This document shows, piece after piece, positions 1-5,708 of a stretch of DNA of 7,365 bases (within the stretch, counting starts at the first letter, position 1; every line of letters starts with the position of its first letter). The notes beneath the pieces are model-generated. The model ran no database searches. It saw nothing but the letters and a program-made list of their open reading frames with translations, and was not told the origin of the DNA. The position numbers were made by a program, and so were the translations under genes. This stretch comes from CAZBJJ01 sp964492245. Its GTDB lineage: Bacteria; Spirochaetota; Spirochaetia; Treponematales; Breznakiellaceae. The stretch spans positions 1-7,365 of the forward strand of contig CAZBJJ010000065.1 in assembly GCA_964492245.1 (NCBI GenBank), given 5' to 3'.

Positions 1-69
1 ATTAGCTCAGTTGGTTAGAGTACAAGCATGACACGCTTGGGGTCACTGGTTCGATTCCAGTATTGCCCA
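1..69 (+). tRNA. tRNA-Val (anticodon GAC), 5' end cut off by window edge
   Basis: The sequence folds as a tRNA lacking only its first five bases. The D stem GCTC/GAGT encloses AGTTGGTTA. The anticodon stem CAAGC/GCTTG encloses the loop ATGACAC, with anticodon GAC at 30-32 reading GUC and GUU (valine). The variable loop is GGGTC. The T stem ACTGG/CCAGT encloses TTCGATT. The 3' acceptor strand ATTGCCC (62-68) is followed by discriminator A69, and bases 1-2 (AT) are the end of the expected 5' strand GGGCAAT. No CCA is encoded, so it must be added after transcription. The promoter lies outside the window. Confidence 0.93.
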
Positions 70-72
70 AAG

Positions 73-90
73 ACATTTCGTCTGAAATGT
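73..90 (+). other. small hairpin just after the tRNA
   Basis: A perfect 7-bp inverted repeat, ACATTTC/GAAATGT, with loop GTCT lies between the tRNA 3' end and the terminator. It ends directly where the terminator stem begins, so the pre-tRNA trailer would carry two stacked hairpins. It has no T-run of its own and may affect 3' trailer processing, which is inference. Confidence 0.5.
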
Positions 91-122
91 AAAGCCATTC
101 CGCAAGGGATGGCTTTTTTTTA
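91..122 (+). terminator. Rho-independent terminator of the tRNA-Val transcript
   Basis: An 11-bp stem (AAAGCCATTCC with GGGATGGCTTT, one T-G wobble) is closed by a GCAA tetraloop and followed by an uninterrupted T tract. This is a textbook intrinsic terminator placed 22 nt after the tRNA. It implies that the next gene needs its own promoter. Confidence 0.9.
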
Positions 123-143
123 TAAATATTATAAAATGAAAAA

Positions 144-1070
144 ATGAAGGTGCGCGCGGCCGTATATAATTTATGTGTAAAAGCTCTGTCGGAGGCCCTG
201 GGCTTTGAAATGATAGAGCATATTGCCCGGCTTATTTTTGGTGAATATCGCATTCATCACCGGATGGGTATTCAGGAAAATATTCCCATAACCCGAGAAA
301 TGGCCGCAGATATGCTTATGCGCGATGTCGTCGATTCCGGGCTGTTTTTGGCCCTCGTTGAACGCATGATGTACATTGATAAAAACGGCTATATGGGTCG
401 GGACTACCCCATACCGCGACTAGTGGCCCTTGTAAAGGCGGTTATAGCGGAGGGCTTTCGCTACGACGAGGTAAGTGGCCTTTTTATGGAGCATGCAGGA
501 GCCCGAACTAGTTCTAACTGGGGGCGCTTGCAGGAAGACGAAGAGCAGCAATGTGTTTTTTTGCGCTTAGATATTGCAGATAATTCCGGCTTGGTGCGGG
601 CGAATTCCAAGACCGAAATTGATAATGCCTATGGACATTTGCGCGATATTGTCCGCCGAGCGGTTCAAAACCGCCTGGGCAGGCTCTGGCTCTGGGAGGG
701 CGATGGGGGCCTTGCCGCTTTTTTATTTTCGCAGAAAGAGCGCGCTGCGGTTTTTGCGGGAATGTCCATACTCCACGAGATGTTTTTTTATAACACCTTT
801 AACAATAAGCTCAGCGCGCCAATTCGCCTGCGCATGGCCATTCATGCAGGACCGGTTCGCTATTCCTCTAGCCCTGCCAAAATTAAAGAAAACGAAACGG
901 TGCGCGAAATTGAAATTTTGGAAAATGCCTGTACCCCTCTTAATAATTTAAGTATTTCTTCGAATATAGCCGTTACCTTTAGCTCTGGGCTCAGGGAGCT
1001 CTTTGGGCCCGATATCCAAAAAAAATCTTTTAAGTTTTGTTGCTATACACCGGGATTGATACAGGCATGA
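144..1070 (+). CDS. class III nucleotidyl-cyclase-like protein with helical N-terminal module (C1-like half)
   Basis: This 308-residue soluble protein has no signal peptide or membrane segment. Residues ~45-125 form a mostly helical module (with a GYMGRDYPI stretch at ~82-90 and NWGRL at 125-129) that I cannot name; it precedes the catalytic-type domain. Residues ~137-290 resemble a class III adenylate/guanylate cyclase domain: strand RLDIADNS places the first metal-binding Asp at D143, hairpin WEGDGG places the second at D187, and RLRMAIHAGPV (228-238) matches the R-x-G-I-H-x-G strand. The usual V-N-x-A-x-R transition-state motif and the substrate-selecting Lys (Leu183 at that place) are not seen. 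ATG 144 is the first start after an in-frame stop and has no Shine-Dalgarno. The stop overlaps the start of the next gene (ATGA), so the two are probably translationally coupled. Cyclase-like assignment is fairly secure; activity on its own is doubtful. Confidence 0.72.
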   Translation: MKVRAAVYNLCVKALSEALGFEMIEHIARLIFGEYRIHHRMGIQENIPITREMAADMLMRDVVDSGLFLALVERMMYIDKNGYMGRDYPIPRLVALVKAVIAEGFRYDEVSGLFMEHAGARTSSNWGRLQEDEEQQCVFLRLDIADNSGLVRANSKTEIDNAYGHLRDIVRRAVQNRLGRLWLWEGDGGLAAFLFSQKERAAVFAGMSILHEMFFYNTFNNKLSAPIRLRMAIHAGPVRYSSSPAKIKENETVREIEILENACTPLNNLSISSNIAVTFSSGLRELFGPDIQKKSFKFCCYTPGLIQA

Positions 1071-2026
1071 AGGCTTATTTACTGACAAGCAAGGATTTTG
1101 AACATTCATTTTTGCAGCCCATAGAGCCGATTAAAAATTGGTTTTCTATATTAGAGCCGGGGGACATCGTCTATCTGGATTTAGACGATGTGCTTATAGA
1201 ACACCGGGCAGAAGTATTAAAGAGCCTTGCTAAGCGCTGTAAAACACGGTCCTGTCTTTGGGGAATATGGGATGCTTTTAATGTTTTGGATGATGTGGCT
1301 GATATTTTTTTTAACGGGGCATCCGACTATGTCTGTGCCAAGCTCGGCCTTAAGGCCATAGGCCCTAAACGAATTGCCCAAATTGCCAAATGGCGGAATT
1401 TCCAGCCAACTTCTGCAGACCAGGCTTTGGCCAAGGCGGCCGGCCATAGTAAAAAAGCAAGCAGGGAGCTGGCCTGGGACAAAATTAAAAAAGGACAGAT
1501 TGTCGAAGTATATTTGGTCTATTTTTCTATTTTTGAAGGGCGAGAATTGAAAAGGCAAATGGGCGACAGCCATTATAATAACTTAATTGAACGCATGGCC
1601 AGGCTTATACAAAAAAAGCTCCTCCCCCTCGACGCCCTTCTGTGGATGAAAGGGGAGGGCAACCTTTTATTTTTAGTTCAAAGTGGGCACTCTCGCATTG
1701 AAGATTTTATAGAAATTTTGCTGCATCTTTGCCTAGATATGAATATTGACTCGTTTGAGCAATTGGCCCTCTCTTTTGCCCTCCCCCTTGTCTGTGCCAT
1801 CCACCGGGGAAGTCTACCCTTTGCCCCAACCGGTCAAACGGGAACCCTAATTAGCGAGGACGTGAATTATATCTATCACTTTGGCGAAAAGGGGGCAGAG
1901 AAAAATAGAATTACTATTTCCTCCGATGCCAGTCCCCTTCTTTCCAAGGAGGTCCAGCATTTATTTGCACCGGCTGGTCCCTTCGAAGGCAAAGAGCGTT
2001 GGCAGTCCCTCTGTTTTCTCCCTTGA
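1067..2026 (+). CDS. receiver-like plus divergent cyclase-like protein (C2-like half)
   Basis: This 319-residue protein is unlikely to be exported. Residues ~1-110 look like an alpha/beta receiver-type fold: strand DIVYLDLDD (33-41), then FFNGASDYV (81-89) and a last helix. Residues ~143-315 parallel a class III cyclase domain. The first metal Asp site reads YFSIFEG (Ser154) and the second reads KGEGN (Glu197), so metal binding looks lost. AIHRG (244-248) and TLISEDVN (260-267) are kept: N267 fits the transition-state Asn and T260 sits where class IIIb enzymes have Thr. His271 replaces the usual Arg. I chose ATG 1067, which overlaps the upstream stop by ATGA; an in-frame TTG at 1037 would lie deeper inside the previous gene. 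There is no clear Shine-Dalgarno, in keeping with coupling. It may be a partner subunit of the upstream protein or a regulatory pseudo-cyclase. Confidence 0.66.
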   Translation: MKAYLLTSKDFEHSFLQPIEPIKNWFSILEPGDIVYLDLDDVLIEHRAEVLKSLAKRCKTRSCLWGIWDAFNVLDDVADIFFNGASDYVCAKLGLKAIGPKRIAQIAKWRNFQPTSADQALAKAAGHSKKASRELAWDKIKKGQIVEVYLVYFSIFEGRELKRQMGDSHYNNLIERMARLIQKKLLPLDALLWMKGEGNLLFLVQSGHSRIEDFIEILLHLCLDMNIDSFEQLALSFALPLVCAIHRGSLPFAPTGQTGTLISEDVNYIYHFGEKGAEKNRITISSDASPLLSKEVQHLFAPAGPFEGKERWQSLCFLP

Positions 2027-2058
2027 GTTTTTAAGATTCTTCCTCTATGCTAACCGAA

Positions 2059-2087
2059 CTACTTAACAAGTAGACCTTGGTTCAAGG
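2059..2087 (+). other. two adjacent short hairpins after the cyclase-like pair
   Basis: CTACTT/AAGTAG with loop AAC (2059-2073) is followed at once by CCTTG/CAAGG with loop GTT (2075-2087). Both arms are exact. No T tract follows, so a Rho-independent terminator is not supported. They lie 32 nt after the stop of the second cyclase-like gene and ~40 nt before the FKBP start, and could stabilise a 3' end or separate the two transcripts. Confidence 0.35.
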
Positions 2088-2109
2088 GTGCGGTGGATGC
2101 TGCAATACA

Positions 2110-2115
2110 TATAAT
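2110..2115 (+). promoter_or_regulatory. possible -10 element (TATAAT) before the FKBP gene
   Basis: A perfect TATAAT lies 12 nt before the FKBP start codon, but no TTGACA-like -35 is found at 16-18 bp. If used, transcription would start at about 2122 and leave a leader of only ~6 nt, removing the GGAAG ribosome site. This casts doubt on it. Confidence 0.25.
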
Positions 2116-2127
2116 TTGGAAGCAAAG

Positions 2128-2826
2128 ATGAAGAAGTTTTTTATTGTCCTTTTGGGGGGCATTCTTGTTTTGGGATCTTGTAAAGAAAAAAGTGGCGAAG
2201 GAAATGTCGCTGCCGACTACGATAAAAAAGAAGTTGCCTATGCCCTGGGAGTGGCAATGGGTACCTCTCTAAAAGAGACCAATTTAAATTTAGATTATGA
2301 ATCGTTTCGAAAGGGCTTTGAACAGGCTATGGAGGGGAAAAAACCCTCTATCGATCCAGAAGAGGCCGACTTGATAATACAAATGGCAATTTATTCAGAG
2401 ATGAATAAAAAGGGCTCGAAGAATCTTATCGAGGGCAACGAATTTCTCGAAAAAAATGCCAAAAAGGCCGGTATTAAGACAACTGAATCTGGTCTGCAGT
2501 ACGAAATTGTAAGCGAGGGGACTGGATTTACACCGGCTAAAACCGATGTGGTAAAGGTCGATTACGAGGGGCGTCTGTTAGACGGGACAGTCTTCGATTC
2601 CTCCTACGAAAGGGGCGAACCAGCTGTCTTCCCCCTCGATCGGGTTATTCCGGGTTGGACCGAGGGGCTACAGCTTATGACGGTTGGCAGCACCTATAAT
2701 CTCTATATCCCCTCTTCTTTGGCCTATGGGGAGCAGGGGGCGGGAGCCATGATTGGCCCGAATGCCACCCTTATTTTTAAAGTAAACCTTATTAGCATCG
2801 AAGAGATGCCAGATATCACTAATTGA
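2128..2826 (+). CDS. FKBP-type peptidyl-prolyl cis-trans isomerase, lipoprotein (Mip/FkpA-like)
   Basis: This 232-residue protein speeds proline cis-trans isomerisation during folding of exported proteins. The N-terminus MKKFFIVLLGGILVLGSC is a lipoprotein signal with cleavage before Cys18 (L-G-S-C, the relaxed lipobox seen in spirochaetes), so it should be membrane-anchored outside the cytoplasm. Residues ~30-112 form the helical dimerisation domain of Mip-type FKBPs (EVAYALGVAMGTSL). Residues ~120-226 are the FKBP domain, with the FKBP12 pocket intact by eye: Y146, F156-D157, F168, V173-I174, W177, Y200 and F217. The ATG at 2128 is chosen because it starts the signal peptide and has GGAAG 5 nt upstream; an upstream in-frame TTG would spoil the signal. 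It converges on ilvD with 8 bp between stop codons. Catalytic competence is likely. Confidence 0.93.
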   Translation: MKKFFIVLLGGILVLGSCKEKSGEGNVAADYDKKEVAYALGVAMGTSLKETNLNLDYESFRKGFEQAMEGKKPSIDPEEADLIIQMAIYSEMNKKGSKNLIEGNEFLEKNAKKAGIKTTESGLQYEIVSEGTGFTPAKTDVVKVDYEGRLLDGTVFDSSYERGEPAVFPLDRVIPGWTEGLQLMTVGSTYNLYIPSSLAYGEQGAGAMIGPNATLIFKVNLISIEEMPDITN

Positions 2827-2834
2827 TATAAGGC

Positions 2835-4688
2835 CTATTCGTCGGGGAGCCTTCGAACTGCTCCCCTGTCGGCGCTTTCGGCAAAGAGGGCATAGGCACG
2901 CAGGGCCCTGCTTATTTTTCTGTCCCGGCTCAGGGGCTTCCAGGCAGCTATGCCGCGGGCTTCCTGTTGTTTTGCTCTGGCTGCCAGAACCTCCGGCGCA
3001 ATGTTCAGTTCGAGCTTGCGTTGGGGTATATCAATTATAATAGTATCTCCCGTTTCAATTAAAGCTATTTCACCACCACTGGCCGCTTCGGGGCTTACAT
3101 GCCCAATAGAGAGCCCGCTGGTGCCTCCGGAAAAACGCCCGTCGGTTATAAGTGCGCAGGCCTTGCCCAGTTTTTTGCTCTTTAAATAGCTGGTGGGATA
3201 GAGCATTTCCTGCATGCCCGGGCCACCTTTGGGGCCCTCGTAGCGAATAACCACGACCATACCTGCCTTTACTTCTCCGGCAAGAATACCGGCAACGGCA
3301 TCCTCTTGGCTTTCAAATACTATGGCCTGGCCCTCGAAGTGGAAGAGCTCCTCCTCGACACCGGCGGTTTTTACAATGGATCCGTTTCGGGCAATGTTGC
3401 CATACAGGACGGCCAGGCCCCCATCGTTATAGTAGGCCTGCTCAATGCTGCGAATACATCCCTTGTTGCGGTCGAGGTCCAGGCTTTGGTAGCTGGCATT
3501 CTGGCTGCCGAGAACGAGATTCCGCTTGCCCCCCGGGGCAGCAAGGTACCAGGCTTTTGCCGGGGCCAAGTGCTTATCGCCCATGCCTTCGCCAAGAATG
3601 TCAAAGCGGCGCAGGGCCTCTTCGAGGCTGGGGTAGTCGACCCTGGAGACCGAAACATCTAAAAGACCGCCTCGCTGTAGTTCGGCTAAAATGCCCATTA
3701 TACCACCGGCGCGGTGGACATCTTCTATGTGGTAGGCAGTGGTATTGGGGGCCACCTTGCAGATATTGGGGGTCGTACGCGATAGGGCATCGATGTCCTT
3801 CATGGTAAAATCGACACCGGCTTCGTTGGCAATTGCCAAAAGGTGTAGGACGGTATTGGTGCTGCCCCCCATCGCAATATCCAAGCGCATTGCATTGGTA
3901 AAGGCCGCCTTTGTGGCAATGCCCCGCGGTAAGAGGCGTTCGTTGCCCGTTGCGTAGTATTCCTCTGCCAGTTCGCAAATTCTAAGTGCCGCCCGCTCGA
4001 AGAGCCTGTTGCGATATTCGTGTGTTGCCACTAAGGTGCCGTTGCCTGGAAGGGCCAGCCCCAATGCCTCGTTAAGGCAGTTCATCGAGTTTGCCGTGAA
4101 CATACCCGAACAGCTGCCACAGGTGGGGCAGGCCGAGCGTTCAACCTCGTACAGGCTCTCCTCGCTCACCGATTCATCGGCAGCCATGACCATGGCGTCG
4201 ATTAAGTCGATATTGTGGTCCACCGACCTTGCCTTACCGGCCTCCATGGGGCCACCAGAGACGAAAATGGTGGGTATGTTTAAGCGCATTGCCGCCATCA
4301 GCATGCCGGGGGTTATTTTATCGCAGTTGGAAATACAGATAAGGGCATCGGCACGGTGGGCATTTACCATATATTCGACACTGTCGGCAATGAGATCGCG
4401 CGAGGGAAGGCTGTACAGCATGCCTTCGTGGCCCATGGCTATGCCATCGTCAATAGCTATGGTATTAAATTCTGCAGCAAAAAGGCCCTGCTTTTCTATT
4501 ATTGCCTTAACTTTTTGGCCAATATCGTGTAAATGGACATGGCCGGGCACAAACTGGGTAAAGCTATTGGCAATGGCAATAATGGGTTTGCCAAATTGAG
4601 ACTCTTGCATACCATTTGCCCGCCAAAGGGATCGGGCGCCGGCCATAATACGGCCGCCTGTACTAGTTTCGGAACGTAACTTGGGCAT
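2835..4688 (-). CDS. ilvD: dihydroxy-acid dehydratase
   Basis: This 617-residue enzyme dehydrates 2,3-dihydroxy-isovalerate and 2,3-dihydroxy-3-methylvalerate to the 2-keto acid precursors of valine/leucine and isoleucine. Length matches Escherichia coli IlvD (about 616) with near end-to-end similarity by eye. Visible family signatures are NSFTQFVPGHVHL (41-53), FNTIAIDDGIAMGHEGM (74-90), ISNCDKITPGM (119-129, with cluster Cys122, Asp123 and Lys124, the usual carbamylated Mg ligand), CPTCGSCSGMFTANSMN (187-203, cluster Cys193) and the late DGRFSGGTSGLSIGHVSPEA stretch bearing the catalytic Ser. It belongs to the E. coli-like Fe-S type. The ATG at 4688 has a strong AAGGAGG 4 nt upstream. No other branched-chain amino acid gene is in the window, so it appears monocistronic here, divergent from the LysM gene. 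It looks intact. Confidence 0.97.
   Translation of the reverse strand: MPKLRSETSTGGRIMAGARSLWRANGMQESQFGKPIIAIANSFTQFVPGHVHLHDIGQKVKAIIEKQGLFAAEFNTIAIDDGIAMGHEGMLYSLPSRDLIADSVEYMVNAHRADALICISNCDKITPGMLMAAMRLNIPTIFVSGGPMEAGKARSVDHNIDLIDAMVMAADESVSEESLYEVERSACPTCGSCSGMFTANSMNCLNEALGLALPGNGTLVATHEYRNRLFERAALRICELAEEYYATGNERLLPRGIATKAAFTNAMRLDIAMGGSTNTVLHLLAIANEAGVDFTMKDIDALSRTTPNICKVAPNTTAYHIEDVHRAGGIMGILAELQRGGLLDVSVSRVDYPSLEEALRRFDILGEGMGDKHLAPAKAWYLAAPGGKRNLVLGSQNASYQSLDLDRNKGCIRSIEQAYYNDGGLAVLYGNIARNGSIVKTAGVEEELFHFEGQAIVFESQEDAVAGILAGEVKAGMVVVIRYEGPKGGPGMQEMLYPTSYLKSKKLGKACALITDGRFSGGTSGLSIGHVSPEAASGGEIALIETGDTIIIDIPQRKLELNIAPEVLAARAKQQEARGIAAWKPLSRDRKISRALRAYALFAESADRGAVRRLPDE
2844..2866. 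other. inverted repeat at the convergent FKBP/ilvD junction
   Basis: A perfect 7-bp GC-rich inverted repeat (GGGGAGC/GCTCCCC, 9-nt loop containing TTCGAA) begins 17 nt after the FKBP stop and lies within the last codons of ilvD. With only 8 bp between the genes there is no room for a separate terminator, so this hairpin may slow polymerase from the FKBP side. No T tract follows on either strand, so it is not called a terminator. Confidence 0.35.
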
Positions 4689-4806
4689 ATCGCCTCCTTA
4701 TAATATTATAGTATCCAGTAGGCTTTTTTCATACAAGAGTAGACAGGCTTTAAGCGGGTATAAAAGCCTTGAGCACTGCGGTAAAGCTTCCGATATTTTT
4801 AGAAGA
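4689..4806. promoter_or_regulatory. divergent ilvD / LysM-gene intergenic region with AGGCTTT repeats
   Basis: This 118-bp gap must hold control signals for both divergent genes. AGGCTTT occurs at 4720-4726 and 4745-4751 in direct orientation, 25 bp apart. Its complement AAAGCCT lies at 4763-4769, giving an inverted repeat with an 11-nt loop. TATAAA at 4759-4764 could be a -10 for the LysM gene, though no fitting -35 is seen. On the minus strand TATAAT (4710-4705) faces ilvD but lies too near its ribosome site to be a convincing promoter. The role of the repeats is unknown. Confidence 0.4.
4693..4699 (-). promoter_or_regulatory. ribosome binding site of ilvD
   Basis: Read on the minus strand, AAGGAGG lies 4 nt before the ATG at 4688. 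It is the strongest Shine-Dalgarno in the window and fixes the ilvD start. Confidence 0.85.
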
Positions 4807-5664
4807 ATGAGGAAGCTATCAATTTTATCCTGCTCTGTACTTCTCTTTCTCTTGGTACCCATAGGTGCCCAGGAATTAGTGCATAGTCTTAAAAAAGGCG
4901 AGACCGTCTATTCCCTCGCGAGGGAGTATGGCGTGCGCCCCAGCGATATTTTAGACCTAAACAATATTAAAGATGCCACAAAACTGCAGGCCGGGCAGAG
5001 GTTAAAAATTCCCAAAACCTCTGTTGTGCCCCTTAGCACGGCGGTGGCTGTTCCAGAAGATGCATCAATTATCTGGGTGGAATACCAGGTGAGTAAGGGC
5101 GATACCCTGTATGGTTTAGCCCGTAAGTATGACACCAGTATTAAGGAATTGATTGTAAAAAACGGCCTAAAGGAGGGCAGCCCGCTAAAACTTGGGGCAA
5201 AAATTAAGGTGCCACAGACCCAGCCAATAGTGCCCTATTCCCTGGCTGAATCCTCGCCGGCACCCTTGGTGGATCCGCGCAAGACAAGTAGCAAGCCGAG
5301 CTCTGTCAATCTGAACTGGCCTATTAAGGCTCTTGAATTAAAATATTTGCAGGGAAAGCTCTCGGGAGTTTTAATTACCGGCAGGCAGGGGGAGCAGATT
5401 ACCTGTGTCAGCCCGGGAACGGTGGTATCGGCTGGGCCCTATCGCGGCTTTGGGCTGGTGGTGATTGTGCGGGGCGACAATGGCTATTTGTACGTCTACG
5501 GCGGTTGTGATACACTACTGGTGCAAGAGGGCAGGCAGGTGGCAAGGGGCAGTGTGTTGGGCAATTTGGGTATCGATTCCCTTTCTAACAGCGCACAGAT
5601 GCATTTTTTAGTTTACAAGGGCGATAAGGCAATTGACCCGGCAAAGGCACCGGGAATTTTATGA
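4807..5664 (+). CDS. secreted LysM protein with degenerate LytM/M23 domain (NlpD/EnvC-like)
   Basis: This is a 285-residue peptidoglycan-binding envelope protein. Residues 1-21 are a signal peptide (MRKLSILSCSVLLFLLVPIGA), probably cut by signal peptidase I after Ala21; it does not look like a lipoprotein. Two LysM repeats follow: ~25-69 (HSLKKGETVYSLAREYGV...RLKIP) and ~92-136 (EYQVSKGDTLYGLARKYDT...KIKVP). A linker leads to an M23/LytM fold (~188-283). Of the zinc and catalytic residues only H266 (AQMHFLVY) remains: the HxxxD motif, the His of the YAHL-type strand and the first His of HxH are absent. It is therefore probably non-enzymatic, like NlpD and EnvC, which activate amidases. The ATG at 4807 starts the signal peptide; its ribosome site (AGAAG) is weak. 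It sits just upstream of a sigma factor, as nlpD does to rpoS. Confidence 0.87.
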   Translation: MRKLSILSCSVLLFLLVPIGAQELVHSLKKGETVYSLAREYGVRPSDILDLNNIKDATKLQAGQRLKIPKTSVVPLSTAVAVPEDASIIWVEYQVSKGDTLYGLARKYDTSIKELIVKNGLKEGSPLKLGAKIKVPQTQPIVPYSLAESSPAPLVDPRKTSSKPSSVNLNWPIKALELKYLQGKLSGVLITGRQGEQITCVSPGTVVSAGPYRGFGLVVIVRGDNGYLYVYGGCDTLLVQEGRQVARGSVLGNLGIDSLSNSAQMHFLVYKGDKAIDPAKAPGIL

Positions 5665-5708
5665 TATATTTTATGGACAAGATAAAGCAAAGGAAGATAC
5701 ATTGGTAA
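5661..5708 (+). CDS. possible 15-residue coupling/leader peptide between LysM and sigma genes
   Basis: ATG 5661 overlaps the LysM stop as ATGA. The frame encodes MIYFMDKIKQRKIHW and stops at TAA 5706-5708, just past the first codon of the TTG-initiated sigma factor at 5702. Ribosomes leaving the LysM gene could restart here and then be delivered to the weak TTG start. There is no Shine-Dalgarno of its own. The length is small enough to arise by chance, so this rests on geometry alone. Confidence 0.3.
   Translation: MIYFMDKIKQRKIHW
5690..5696 (+). promoter_or_regulatory. ribosome binding site deciding the TTG start of the sigma factor
   Basis: AAGGAAG ends 5 nt before TTG 5702. There is no ATG in this frame near the N-terminus, and the next upstream start (TTG 5633) lies inside the LysM gene without a good ribosome site. 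This element therefore decides the start. Confidence 0.65.

Noticed and set aside
2077..2127. Upstream TTG start extending the FKBP protein by 17 residues
   Set aside because: It would place a Cys-rich stretch before an obvious lipoprotein signal peptide; ATG 2128 has a ribosome site and the proper N-terminus.
3306..4599. Several long open frames on the + strand opposite ilvD and in its other minus-strand frames
   Set aside because: They are shadows of the ilvD reading frame in codon-biased DNA, with no ribosome sites or recognisable domains.
4705..4710. TATAAT on the minus strand before ilvD as its promoter
   Set aside because: No -35 at suitable spacing, and the start point would fall inside the ribosome binding site.
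4681..4806. TTG start extending the LysM protein by 42 residues into the ilvD promoter region
   Set aside because: It would bury the signal peptide and overlap the ilvD start; ATG 4807 begins the signal peptide.
5633..5701. Upstream TTG start for the sigma factor within the LysM gene
   Set aside because: No ribosome site, and the extra residues match nothing in sigma factors; AAGGAAG favours TTG 5702.
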